From the NCBI RefSeq assembly GCF_014195655.1, contig NZ_JACICD010000002.1, forward strand, positions 581,015-645,014: a DNA stretch of 64,000 bases. Reading direction: 5' to 3'. Below the pieces are notes generated by a model. That model was not told the DNA's origin and made no database searches. It worked only from the letters and a program-made list of their open reading frames with translations. This stretch comes from Ancylobacter tetraedralis (lineage in GTDB: Bacteria; Pseudomonadota; Alphaproteobacteria; Rhizobiales; Xanthobacteraceae). Position 1 is the stretch's first letter. Every line of letters starts with the position of its first letter. The translations under genes were made by a program, and so were the position numbers. Below, piece after piece: positions 9,623 through 17,536 of the stretch.

Positions 9623-10537
9623 ATGTCCACCATGATATCGGCCACGTCGCCCGTCCTTCTGCCCGACACTGAGGCGTTCGACCTTGCGCCCGCGTCGCAT
9701 GGCGCGGGCGGTGCGGCGCGGGGGTGGCGCATCTTCCGCTCCATCCCGCGCGGGCCGGCGCCGGAAGACGGCTTCCCCGTCATCTACATGCTGGATGCCA
9801 ATGCCGGCTTCGCCAGCTTCCACGAGGCGATGGCCCGCGCGGCGCGGCGCCCGTCCGCCACCGGCGTGAGCGAGGCGGTGATTGTCGGTATCGGCTATCG
9901 CGAGGGCGAGGATATCCGCACCCGCCGCGCCTTCGATTTCACCGCCGGGCCGAGCCGTGAGGCCGCGCCGGCCCACCCGGAAAGGGCATCGCTGCACGGC
10001 GGGCGCGACGCGTTCCTTGGCTTCATCGAGACGACGCTGAAACCTGCCATCGCCGCGCGCGTTGCCGTCGATCCCGCCCGCCAGACGCTGTTCGGTCATT
10101 CGCTGGCCGGCTGGTTCACGCTGGACGTCATGACGCGCGTCCCCGCCGCCTTCGCCGCCTATGTCGCGGTCAGCCCGTCCATCTGGTGGGACGAGGCGCG
10201 GCTGATGGAGGGCCTTGCGGGGATGGAGGGCCTCGCGAGGACAAAGGGCCCGCCGCCGCGGCTTGCGCTGATGGTGGGCGAGTGGGAAGAGGCGCTCGCC
10301 CCCTGGCAGGCGGACCGTCCGGAGGCCGCCGAGATGGCGGCGCGGCGGGCGCAGCGCGCGATGGTCGCCCGCGCCCGCGCCTTCGCCGCACAGGCTGCCG
10401 TGACACTCGGCCCGGCCGCGCGGGTGCGGTTCGACCGGATGGCCGGCGAGGACCACGCCTCGATCCTGCCGGCCGCCATGACGCGAGCGCTGCGCTTCGC
10501 GCTGGAGCAGGGGCACGGGCGAGCCGCCTTTCCCTAG
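9623..10537 (+). CDS. Siderophore esterase, IroE/BesA-like alpha/beta hydrolase
   Basis: 304 residues from the ATG at 9623 (GGGAG 6-9 bases upstream). The fold is that of esterase-D-like hydrolases such as IroE, BesA and Fes. The nucleophile motif GHSLAGW is near residue 158-163, FPVIYMLDANAGF supplies the early strand and oxyanion region, and a histidine in GEDHASI near the C-terminus completes the triad. Relatives cut the ester backbone of ferric enterobactin or salmochelin to release iron. The gene is divergent from the ABC importer and beside a DHB-serine synthetase, which supports that role. There is no obvious signal peptide, so cytoplasmic action is likely. A feruloyl-esterase-like function is the main alternative. 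Confidence 0.8.
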   Translation: MSTMISATSPVLLPDTEAFDLAPASHGAGGAARGWRIFRSIPRGPAPEDGFPVIYMLDANAGFASFHEAMARAARRPSATGVSEAVIVGIGYREGEDIRTRRAFDFTAGPSREAAPAHPERASLHGGRDAFLGFIETTLKPAIAARVAVDPARQTLFGHSLAGWFTLDVMTRVPAAFAAYVAVSPSIWWDEARLMEGLAGMEGLARTKGPPPRLALMVGEWEEALAPWQADRPEAAEMAARRAQRAMVARARAFAAQAAVTLGPAARVRFDRMAGEDHASILPAAMTRALRFALEQGHGRAAFP

Positions 10538-10711
10538 CGGGACCTGCTGCCGACGTGATCGGGTTCGGGGCGAGGTGACTTGCGTCGGGTGGCGGCGGGG
10601 GTAGTTATGGAGCGCTTTCGAGCGGCGCGGATTGCGGTTCGCCCGCCGGGAACGCGCCGCTGAAGATGGCTGGAGCGCCTCTCGCGAGGGACTCTGGCGC
10701 CACCGCTGCCA

Positions 10712-11248
10712 ATGGATTGCACCATGACCGCTGCTTCGCCCGTCACCTCCGCCGCCGCTTCCAAGCTGCGCAGCGTGCAGACCGCCGCCGCCCTTATCGT
10801 CGCGGTGGCCGGTGCCGGCACGCTGGCGGGAGCATGGTATTTCCAGCTTGTGGTGGGTCTGGCGCCATGCCCGCTCTGCCTGGAGCAGCGCATTCCCTAT
10901 TATGTCGGCGTGCCGGTCGCGCTCATCGCCGTGATCTGCGCGCTGGGTGGGCGCGCGCCGCTCGCCCGCGTCGCGCTGGCGCTGGCCGGCACGCTGATGG
11001 CGGTGGCCGCCGCGCTGGCGGTCTATCATGCCGGTGTCGAATGGGGCCTGTGGGCGGGGCCGACCGCCTGCTCGGGCTCCGGGCCGGCGCTCTCCTCGGG
11101 CAATCTGCTCGAAAGCCTGCAGCAGGCACGGGTGGTGCGCTGCGACGAGGCGCCGTGGCGGCTTCTCGGCCTCTCGCTCGCCGGCTACAACGCCCTCATC
11201 GCCAGCGCGCTGACCCTGGTCGCGTTCCGCGGCGCGGCGGCGCGGTAG
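10712..11248 (+). CDS. dsbB: Disulfide bond formation protein B family
   Basis: 178 residues from ATG 10712; ATG 10724 is an equally reasonable start. Four hydrophobic helices are visible. The first periplasmic loop has the redox pair in APCPLCLEQRIPYY, and the second loop has cysteines in PTACSGSG and VVRCDEAPW, the two pairs that pass electrons from DsbA to quinone in this family. The end motif LLGLSLAGYN is typical of alphaproteobacterial DsbB proteins. Expected role: re-oxidation of DsbA in the inner membrane. It stands alone, 174 bp after the esterase gene; that spacer shows no gene. Confidence 0.88.
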   Translation: MDCTMTAASPVTSAAASKLRSVQTAAALIVAVAGAGTLAGAWYFQLVVGLAPCPLCLEQRIPYYVGVPVALIAVICALGGRAPLARVALALAGTLMAVAAALAVYHAGVEWGLWAGPTACSGSGPALSSGNLLESLQQARVVRCDEAPWRLLGLSLAGYNALIASALTLVAFRGAAAR

Positions 11249-11294
11249 GGGCCGCCGGAGAGACCGGGCAAGCCGGCGTTTCCGGGCGTCGGTC

Positions 11295-11852
11295 TCACGG
11301 ATCCAGTTCGGTGTCCCAGTAGAGGTAGTCCACCCAGCTGTCATGGAGGTAGTTGGGCGGGAAGTGCCGTCCATTCTGGTGCAGGTCGAACACGGCGGGC
11401 TGATAAGGCTTCTGCCGCGGGATCATGCGTGCCTCGGCCGGCATCATGCTGCCCTTCTTCAGATTGCAGGGCGAGCAGGCGGCGACGACGTTCTCCCAGG
11501 TGGTCTGCCCGCCGCGCGAGCGCGGGATGACGTGGTCGAAGGTCAGATCCTCGCGCGAATCGCAATACTGGCAGGTGAAGCGGTCGCGCAGGAACACGTT
11601 GAAGCGGGTGAAGGCGGGCTGGCGGGCCGGCCGGATGAAGGCCTTGAGCGACACCACGCTCGGCAGGCGCATCTGGAAGGTCGCGCTGGAGACCTGCCGC
11701 TCATAATATTCGACGATGTTCACGCGGTCGAGGAAGACCGCCTTGATCGCGTCCTGCCACGCCCAGACCGACAGCGGGTAATAGCTCAGCGGCCGATAAT
11801 CGGCGTTGAGCACGAGGGCAGGCCAGGCACCCGGAGACAATGTCGCCGTCAA
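11295..11852 (-). CDS. HNH endonuclease family protein
   Basis: 185 residues from a TTG at 11852, which has AGGGAG upstream; the frame is open to 11993 but those codons overlap a palindrome and look non-coding. A TTG at 11840 is an alternative. The HNH core is complete: a CQYC zinc knuckle, FDHVIPRSRGG with the catalytic histidine, an ENVVAACSPCN segment, and the second zinc pair in ACSPC. The N-terminal WPALVLNADYRPLSYYPL is the hallmark of a widespread single-copy rhizobial HNH family of unknown biological role. It may nick or cut DNA, but the target and the phenotype are not established. Confidence 0.85.
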   Translation of the reverse strand: MTATLSPGAWPALVLNADYRPLSYYPLSVWAWQDAIKAVFLDRVNIVEYYERQVSSATFQMRLPSVVSLKAFIRPARQPAFTRFNVFLRDRFTCQYCDSREDLTFDHVIPRSRGGQTTWENVVAACSPCNLKKGSMMPAEARMIPRQKPYQPAVFDLHQNGRHFPPNYLHDSWVDYLYWDTELDP

Positions 11853-11869
11853 CGCTCTCGCTCCCTGCC

Positions 11870-11914
11870 GGAGCCCTTTGCGATCGGGTGCGCCACCCGA
11901 TCGCGAAGGGCTCC
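11870..11914. repeat. Long near-perfect palindrome, 21-bp arms
   Basis: The left arm at 11870-11890 and the right arm at 11894-11914 are reverse complements at 20 of 21 positions, around a 3-base CGC loop. The core is CGATCGGGTG. It lies just upstream of the HNH start, on the leader side rather than at a gene end, and has no U-tract. It could be a REP-like element, an RNA hairpin in the leader, or a protein-binding site. Confidence 0.8.
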
Positions 11915-12014
11915 AGTTCCACGAACCGGAGCCTGATCTCATCGCACAAGCCAAGCGGCTCCTGCGGAACAGGCTCGTCGCCGGCACGGGCAAGTCGGCA
12001 CCGCGCGGCGCAGG

Positions 12015-12040
12015 GGGATAGTCTATATTTAGCGTGTCAA
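12015..12040 (-). promoter_or_regulatory. Possible promoter for the HNH gene
   Basis: Read on the minus strand, a perfect TTGACA (12035-12040) precedes an AT-rich run with TATCCC (12015-12020) as the closest -10 match. The 14-bp spacing is short, so this is tentative. It would place the long palindrome in the HNH mRNA leader. Confidence 0.25.
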
Positions 12041-12146
12041 TCTTGTGAAGCGCTGCCTTGCGGAGGATGCCGGGCGGATCGCGGCAGGACCATGGAGCGC
12101 GCCCGCCACAGGTGGCTCAGGGCCGGTTATCCCGCCAGGGGCGGGT

Positions 12147-12806
12147 TCAGCCCAGCACCTCGGCCAGGAAGCGGCCGGCCAGCGCCAGCCCGTCCGGGTC
12201 GATGCCATGGCCAAGGCCTCGGGAGAGCTGCGAGCGCACCGCGATGCCGCGCGCGCTCAAGCTCTCGACTGCGCGGGGCAGGGCGGCGGGCGGAATCACC
12301 TCGTCCACATCGCCATGTACCAGCAGCACCGGCGGGCGGGCTGTGATCCCGGCGTCGAAGGCGGGCAGCGCGCGCTCGGACGGCACCACATGAATGCCGG
12401 AAAAGCCGACCAGGCCGGCCGGCGCCTCGGCACGCCGCAGGCCCGTATGCAGCGCCATCATCGTGCCCTGGCTGAAGCCGACCAGCGCGAGGCGCGAGCC
12501 GGGCAGGCCGAGACGGGTGAGTTCGGCGTCGAGGAAGCCGTCGAGCGCCGCGTGCGCCGACTGCACCCCGACCCACCGCTCGGCATCGTTGCGCTCGACA
12601 TAGCCGAACCATTGCCGGCCGACCGGCGCGACCGCGCAGGCCTCGGGGGCATGCGGGGAGACGAAGGCGGCGCCCGGCAGCAGGGGAGCCCAGTGCCGCC
12701 CGAGGTCGATCAGGTCGCGCCCATCGGCGCCGTAGCCATGAAGCAGCACCACGAGCGCCTCGGCTGGGCGGCCCGAGCGGGGCGGAAGACGGGGGCCGTC
12801 GAGCAT
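12147..12806 (-). CDS. Carboxylesterase/phospholipase-type alpha/beta hydrolase
   Basis: 219 residues from the ATG at 12806, with GAGG 6 bases before it; an ATG at 12812 is possible. The sequence fits the YpfH/AbH_2 group: VVLLHGYGADGRD forms the oxyanion region near residue 25, GFSQGTMMAL carries the nucleophile near 115, an aspartate is in HGDVDEVIP and the histidine in GLGHGID. Typical members are 210-230 residues and hydrolyse short acyl esters or lysophospholipids; the natural substrate is unknown. The gene is transcribed away from the M23 peptidase gene, starting 50 bp beyond its stop, so the two may share a transcript. Confidence 0.85.
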   Translation of the reverse strand: MLDGPRLPPRSGRPAEALVVLLHGYGADGRDLIDLGRHWAPLLPGAAFVSPHAPEACAVAPVGRQWFGYVERNDAERWVGVQSAHAALDGFLDAELTRLGLPGSRLALVGFSQGTMMALHTGLRRAEAPAGLVGFSGIHVVPSERALPAFDAGITARPPVLLVHGDVDEVIPPAALPRAVESLSARGIAVRSQLSRGLGHGIDPDGLALAGRFLAEVLG

Positions 12807-12855
12807 GGGCATCCTCTCTGTCGGATCGTCCTCTGGCGGGTCTTCCTCGCCCGTG

Positions 12856-14883
12856 TCAGTTGGTGTCGTCGTCGAGCGCGCGCAGGCCCCCGGCGGCGAC
12901 CTTGGGCATGGCGCTGTGGTTGAGCAGCGTGTCGATGCGTTCGCGCTCCTGCTCGAAGGAGGCGAGGATCCTGCCATCGAGCGCGCGCCCGCGCGGCAGG
13001 CGGATGCGCATCGGGTCGACGAAGCGGCCGTTCACCAACACCTCATAGTGCAGATGCGCGCCGGTGGAGAGGCCGGTCGAGCCGATATAGCCGATCAGCT
13101 GGCCCTGCCGCACGCGCAGCCCCTCGCGGATGCCCTTGGCGAAGCCGGACTGGTGCGAATAGGTGGTGACGTAGCCGTTCGAGTGCTGGATCTCGATGCG
13201 CCGCCCGTAGCCGGAGGTCCAGGCCGCCTTCTTGATCACGCCATTGCCGGCGGCATAGATCGGGGTGCCGACCCGGTCGGCCCAGTCGACGCCCGAATGC
13301 AGTCGGCTATAGCCGAGAATGGGGTGGCGGCGCATGCCGAAGCCCGAGCGCAGCACGCCGCCCGAGAGCGGCTTGCGCACCAGGAACTTCTTCGCGCTCT
13401 TGCCGGATTCGTCATAGAAATCGATCAGCCCGTCATCCGGGGTCTGGTAGCGGAAATAGCGCCGCTCCTCGCCGCCGACGATCAGCCCGGCATAGAGCAC
13501 GCCTCCGGCGCCGCCGGCCTCGTCGGGCTCATAGACGACCTCGAAGGAATCGCCGGTGCGCACCCGGCGCTGGAAATCGACGTCGAAGGAATAGACGCGG
13601 ATCAGGCTCTCGATGACCGGGCGCGGCACGTCGTGGCGCAGCGCGGTCTCCCAGATGCTCTCATAGAGCGTGACGCCGCCACGCCCGCCGCCATCGGCGT
13701 CGTCGTCGCCATCGTCCGGCGCGATATCGGCGACCTGCGTGTCGGCCGGCTCCTGCACGGGCAGGAACTTGCCCATGTCGGACAGCGCCACCGTGCCCTG
13801 ATGGCCGGTATCGTTGAAGACGGCGACGCGCACCGCCACGGGCGAGCCGCTCGAACCGTCGAGCAGCACCTTGAGCCGCATGCCATCGGGCAGCGGGCCC
13901 TGCAGGTCGCGCGTCAGGAACGCGGCGGCGGCGGCGCGGGCGGAGACCTGCGGTACGCCGAGATCGACCAGGATCGAGGCGATGGTGTCGCCCTTCTTGG
14001 TGACGACGGCGCGCTCCGCCCAGTCATTGCCGCCGGTCGCCTCCTCGCCCGACTTGCCCATGGAACTGACATTCTCGGGCTGCTGCAGCGCGCTGGCGGC
14101 GGCTCCCCCGGCCGGCGGGGGGGCGAAGGCGAGCGTGCCGGCAATGCCGAGATTGGCCAGCGCGGGCGTGCGGGTATCGGTCGGGGTGCTGAACTCGGCG
14201 GCCTCGCGCACCTTCATCAGCACGTCTTCCATCGGCAGTTCGGCCGCGAATTTGGTGCTGGGGGGGACCGCGGCGATGTCGCGCACCACCAGGGTGAGGT
14301 CGCCGGTGGGCTCGGCCTGGGGCGCCTCGCCGTCATCATTGGTGCTGTCGGCGATCAGCTTGGCGGGGTTGAAGCGCGGCACGTCCACCGAGGCGGCGGT
14401 GACGGACTGCGCGAGATTGGCCGCGACCTTGGTCACGGCGCGCACCTTGATGACCTCCTTGTCGCCGTCCTTGCTGGCGGAGGCGAGGCGCAGGGTCTGC
14501 TTGGCGGCGAAGCTCTCCGACAGGATCGACATGCGGTCGCCCTTGCGGGCGACGTTGGACGGCCGCTCGCCGGCGGCCAGCGCGCCGCGCAGCGCCGAGC
14601 GCACCGTCTCCGGGCTCTGCGCGAAGCGATACTCGCCATCCAGCGCCGCATAGACCGCCCCGCCCATCAGCGCGGCACCGCAGATGCCGGTGAGCAACGT
14701 CGCCATCAGCCAGCGGATGGAGATGCGGCGGCGGTTGGTCGGCTCCTCGGCATCGCCATCGACGCCGAGCGGGGGCTCTTCGCCCAGATCGAACCCAGCG
14801 CCGCGGTTTTGCCGCATGCCGTTTGGTCCGCGACGAGTCTCCAACAGGCCATCCCCACATTCATCGGCGCTCGACGCCGACAT
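12856..14883 (-). CDS. M23 family zinc metallopeptidase, membrane-anchored
   Basis: About 675 residues; the start is uncertain (ATGs at 14934, 14883 and 14817, none with a clear ribosome site). A single hydrophobic segment near the N-terminus (WLMATLLTGICGAALMGGAV) anchors the protein with its bulk in the periplasm. A long central region includes a LysM-like or peptidoglycan-binding stretch (TIASILVDLGV). The C-terminal peptidase domain has the first zinc ligands in SRLHSGVDWADR and the HLHYEV motif with the catalytic histidine and third ligand. These LytM-type enzymes cut peptidoglycan cross-links or activate amidases. The central linker is acidic (several D/G runs) and low in complexity. 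Confidence 0.88.
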   Translation of the reverse strand: MSASSADECGDGLLETRRGPNGMRQNRGAGFDLGEEPPLGVDGDAEEPTNRRRISIRWLMATLLTGICGAALMGGAVYAALDGEYRFAQSPETVRSALRGALAAGERPSNVARKGDRMSILSESFAAKQTLRLASASKDGDKEVIKVRAVTKVAANLAQSVTAASVDVPRFNPAKLIADSTNDDGEAPQAEPTGDLTLVVRDIAAVPPSTKFAAELPMEDVLMKVREAAEFSTPTDTRTPALANLGIAGTLAFAPPPAGGAAASALQQPENVSSMGKSGEEATGGNDWAERAVVTKKGDTIASILVDLGVPQVSARAAAAAFLTRDLQGPLPDGMRLKVLLDGSSGSPVAVRVAVFNDTGHQGTVALSDMGKFLPVQEPADTQVADIAPDDGDDDADGGGRGGVTLYESIWETALRHDVPRPVIESLIRVYSFDVDFQRRVRTGDSFEVVYEPDEAGGAGGVLYAGLIVGGEERRYFRYQTPDDGLIDFYDESGKSAKKFLVRKPLSGGVLRSGFGMRRHPILGYSRLHSGVDWADRVGTPIYAAGNGVIKKAAWTSGYGRRIEIQHSNGYVTTYSHQSGFAKGIREGLRVRQGQLIGYIGSTGLSTGAHLHYEVLVNGRFVDPMRIRLPRGRALDGRILASFEQERERIDTLLNHSAMPKVAAGGLRALDDDTN

Positions 14884-15102
14884 CGCGTCACTTGTGGCCG
14901 CAGCGTGCGACCGGACGTTCTGCCTCCCCGGCATCCGCCGGGGCGGATGCGATGGTCACGCGGGCGGTAAATTGTTCCGCAGGACGCGGGAACTTGCCGC
15001 CTGGGGTGGACGCCGTCAACCCGGCGCTCACCGCGGGTGCGAATCCGAATGCGCGCCCGATGGGGTGCGATGTAGAGCGGGGGCTCACGGCAAAAGCATG
15101 GC

Positions 15103-15122
15103 GGCCGGCGCACATGCCGGCC
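15103..15122. terminator. Hairpin downstream of the PHB-depolymerase-like gene
   Basis: GGCCGGC-N6-GCCGGCC is a perfect 7-bp inverted repeat about 40 bases past the stop of the minus-strand esterase gene. A weak T4 follows about 9 bases later on that strand. The rest of the gap 14884-15161 shows no gene. Confidence 0.25.
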
Positions 15123-15161
15123 GGGCTCCACAGCCGTCGCCGGAGCGGGTCCGGTTGCGGG

Positions 15162-16415
15162 TTACTGCGCGGAGGTACTGCGCTGGCGCAGCGGCGAGGG
15201 CGGCGGCAGCGGAACCAGCGCCACCCGGGCGCCGGCGGGTGCGGCGTCATCGTCCGTCGAGGCGATGCCCTGCCAGGCATTGGCGGGGGAACTGGGGTTG
15301 CGCAGGATCGGCGCGCCGCCATTGGCGTGAGATGCTGTCGCGGAATAGGCGCTGCTGCGCGCGCCCGGCACGCTCGTGGCCATGACGGGCGCCGCGCCGG
15401 GCGTGACGAGCGGTATCGCCACCGTCCCGGAGGCCGGCGCACCGGGCGCGGCGGCGTCGGCCATCACCGCGCCCTCGGTCGGGGCCACGTCGAAGCGCTT
15501 GAAGAAGGACCAGATTTCCTGCGGCGCGTCGAGCCCGCTGCGGCGCGGGCCGAGGATGACCGCCGCCAGCGCGTCGCCCGCGCCGGTGGACTGGGCGGGC
15601 GGCTGGTGGCCGCCGGCAATTTCATAGAAGGCCACCGCCGAGCCCGACGCGCAATTGTCCCAGCGCAGGATGCGCGCGCTCGGCGCGGTGCTCGCTTGCG
15701 GCGGCGCGCAGCCGTCGATGCGGGCGAACAGTTCCGCGCTCTCGGAGGCCGACATCAGCCGGGCGCCCGGTGTCTGCCGGCCGAACATGGGCACGATCGG
15801 ATCATAGGTGCCGTTCATGATGAGGATCGGCACCGGCCGCGCGGGCTTGCAGCTCTCGTTGTAGCCCACCGGCACGGTCATCATCATCGTGGCGAACGCC
15901 TTGAAGTGTTCGGCATAGCGGCAGGCGATGAAGGCGGTGAGGAAGCCGCCATTGGAGAAGCCCATAAGAAAGGCGCGATTCGGATCGGCGATCCCCTCGG
16001 CCTCCAGTGTCGCAAGCACGTCCAGCACGAACCGGCCATCGTCGCGCGGGTAGAGGATGGGCAGGAAGCCGGCGACCGTGCTGCGCCCATCATTCCAGAG
16101 CAGATTCATGCCCTTGGGGTAGGCCACCACGAAGCCCTCGCGGTCGGCCACGGCATCGAGGTCGAGATAGCGCTGCATGATGGAGGCCGGCTGCAGCGCG
16201 CCATGCAGGGCGATGACCACGGGCTTCGGCCCCGGCGCCGCGTTCTTCGGCACGTGCAGGATGAATTCGCGCTTGAGGCCGCCCGAGGTGATGGTGCGCT
16301 CGCCATCCTGCACGGCCCGGCCGGGGCTCTCCTGCGCCGTGGCAGGCGTCGCCGCCAGCGCGGCAAGGCTCGCGACGAATGCAAAGAGCAGAAGGCAGGG
16401 TTTCGCGAAATGCAT
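15162..16415 (-). CDS. Secreted PHB-depolymerase-family (LpqC-type) esterase
   Basis: 417 residues. A classic signal peptide (MHFAKPCLLLFAFVASLAAL followed by ATPATAQ) ends near residue 28. The hydrolase domain has the oxyanion motif VIALHGALQ near 70, the nucleophile GFSNGGFL near 150-157, the acid in NGTYDPIVP and the histidine in IAGGHQPP. LpqC-like esterases include feruloyl and acetylxylan esterases as well as polyhydroxybutyrate depolymerases, so the substrate is open. The C-terminal 110 or so residues are an Ala/Pro/Gly/Ser-rich tail without a recognisable domain, unusual for this family. No lipobox is seen, so the protein is probably periplasmic or exported. Confidence 0.85.
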   Translation of the reverse strand: MHFAKPCLLLFAFVASLAALAATPATAQESPGRAVQDGERTITSGGLKREFILHVPKNAAPGPKPVVIALHGALQPASIMQRYLDLDAVADREGFVVAYPKGMNLLWNDGRSTVAGFLPILYPRDDGRFVLDVLATLEAEGIADPNRAFLMGFSNGGFLTAFIACRYAEHFKAFATMMMTVPVGYNESCKPARPVPILIMNGTYDPIVPMFGRQTPGARLMSASESAELFARIDGCAPPQASTAPSARILRWDNCASGSAVAFYEIAGGHQPPAQSTGAGDALAAVILGPRRSGLDAPQEIWSFFKRFDVAPTEGAVMADAAAPGAPASGTVAIPLVTPGAAPVMATSVPGARSSAYSATASHANGGAPILRNPSSPANAWQGIASTDDDAAPAGARVALVPLPPPSPLRQRSTSAQ

Positions 16416-16469
16416 GCTCGTCGCAACCTTGGCAGGGCGGGCGCCATCGGAGAGGTACGTTACAGACGG

Positions 16470-16488
16470 TTTATTTCAGTCAAATAAA
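16470..16488. promoter_or_regulatory. AT-rich inverted repeat between divergent esterase and sdh operon
   Basis: TTTATTT-CAGTC-AAATAAA has perfect 7-bp arms in an AT-rich patch of the 306-bp divergent gap (16416-16721). It stands out from the surrounding GC-rich sequence and could be an operator or promoter element for either gene. The rest of the gap shows no gene. Confidence 0.4.
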
Positions 16489-16655
16489 TGGCGAAGATAG
16501 TTAACGAACCGTCAGCGCCGCGCGTCGATCGCTTGATCTGCGGGGCGTGGGCGGTGGCGACGGGGGGCTGGCGCTGCCGCCGGCTTCGTCTAGGGTGCGC
16601 GCGCTGCATCGCAGCGACAGCGACTTTGTTGTGTGATAGGCGTCGCCTTTGGAAT

Positions 16656-16672
16656 GATTGCGAAAAGCAATC
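16656..16672 (+). promoter_or_regulatory. Hairpin in the sdh leader
   Basis: GATTGC-GAAAA-GCAATC is a perfect 6-bp inverted repeat 50 bases before the sdhC start. It may be an RNA hairpin in the leader or a DNA operator site for a carbon-metabolism regulator. The sequence does not say which. Confidence 0.35.
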
Positions 16673-16721
16673 GTTTCGGCTAGGCACTGCAAAACAAGCC
16701 TTCGGGACCGGGAAAATCGAT

Positions 16722-17114
16722 ATGCCAGGAGCGGCCGAGCGGCCCCTTTCTCCGCATCTCCAAATTTATCGCCCGATGCTCACGATGATGATGTCCATCG
16801 TGCACCGCATCACGGGCGTCGCCCTTTATTTCGGCACGCTGCTGCCGGTGATCTGGCTGCTCGCCGCGGCGAGTTCGCCGGAGGCCTTCGCCACGGTGAA
16901 CGGCCTTTTGGGCAGCTGGATCGGGCTCATTATCCTGTTCGGCTATAGCTGGGCACTCATCCATCACGCGCTGGGCGGCGTACGTCACTTCGTGTGGGAC
17001 TTCGGCCATGGTTTCGGGCCGCAGGCGCGCGAGCTTCTGGCGAAGGCCACCATCGGCGGCTCGGTCGTACTGACCGTGCTCTTGTGGATCGTCATCGCGG
17101 TGGTGAAAGGCTGA
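16722..17114 (+). CDS. sdhC: Succinate dehydrogenase cytochrome b556 subunit
   Basis: 130 residues, three transmembrane helices. RPLSPHLQIY opens the protein, SIVHRITGVALYFG holds the quinone-site serine and arginine region, and the haem-ligand histidine lies in the HHALGGVRHFVWD segment. SdhC and SdhD anchor complex II in the inner membrane and reduce ubiquinone. It is the first gene of sdhC-sdhD-sdhA, 4 bp before sdhD. Start ATG 16722 follows a GGGACCGGG purine run. Confidence 0.95.
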   Translation: MPGAAERPLSPHLQIYRPMLTMMMSIVHRITGVALYFGTLLPVIWLLAAASSPEAFATVNGLLGSWIGLIILFGYSWALIHHALGGVRHFVWDFGHGFGPQARELLAKATIGGSVVLTVLLWIVIAVVKG

Positions 17115-17118
17115 GCCC

Positions 17119-17529
17119 ATGAGCACCTCGTCGCGTACCCCTTCCGGCGCCTCCATGCGCACCCCGCGCCGCAAGGTCGCGGGCCTCGGCTCCGCCCGGT
17201 CCGGCACGGGCCATTTCTGGCTGCAGCGGGTGACGGCGCTGGCCAACATCATCCTCGTGATCATCGCCCTGCCGATCGTCATCTCCATGGCGGGCGGCGG
17301 CCAGGAGGCCGTCCTGTCCACCCTGCGCCATCCGCTGGCGGCGCTGGTGCTGCTGCTGCTCCTGCTCTCGATGACGTTCCACATGCGCATCGGAATGCAG
17401 GTGGTGATCGAGGACTACGTCCATAGCGAGGGAACGAAGGTGCTCGCCCTGATCGGCAACACCTTCTTCACGATCGCGGTCGGCGCTGCCGGCGCGTTCG
17501 CCATCCTCAAGATCAGTTTCGGAGGCTGA
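17119..17529 (+). CDS. sdhD: Succinate dehydrogenase hydrophobic membrane anchor subunit
   Basis: 136 residues with three predicted membrane helices. The opening basic segment and [20 protein letters not shown] are typical of alphaproteobacterial SdhD, and [18 protein letters not shown] contains the conserved histidine and the aspartate-tyrosine pair (DY) of the quinone site. It lies 4 bp after sdhC and 7 bp before sdhA, so one transcript carries all three. Confidence 0.94.
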   Translation: MSTSSRTPSGASMRTPRRKVAGLGSARSGTGHFWLQRVTALANIILVIIALPIVISMAGGGQEAVLSTLRHPLAALVLLLLLLSMTFHMRIGMQVVIEDYVHSEGTKVLALIGNTFFTIAVGAAGAFAILKISFGG

Positions 17530-17536
17530 GAGACCG

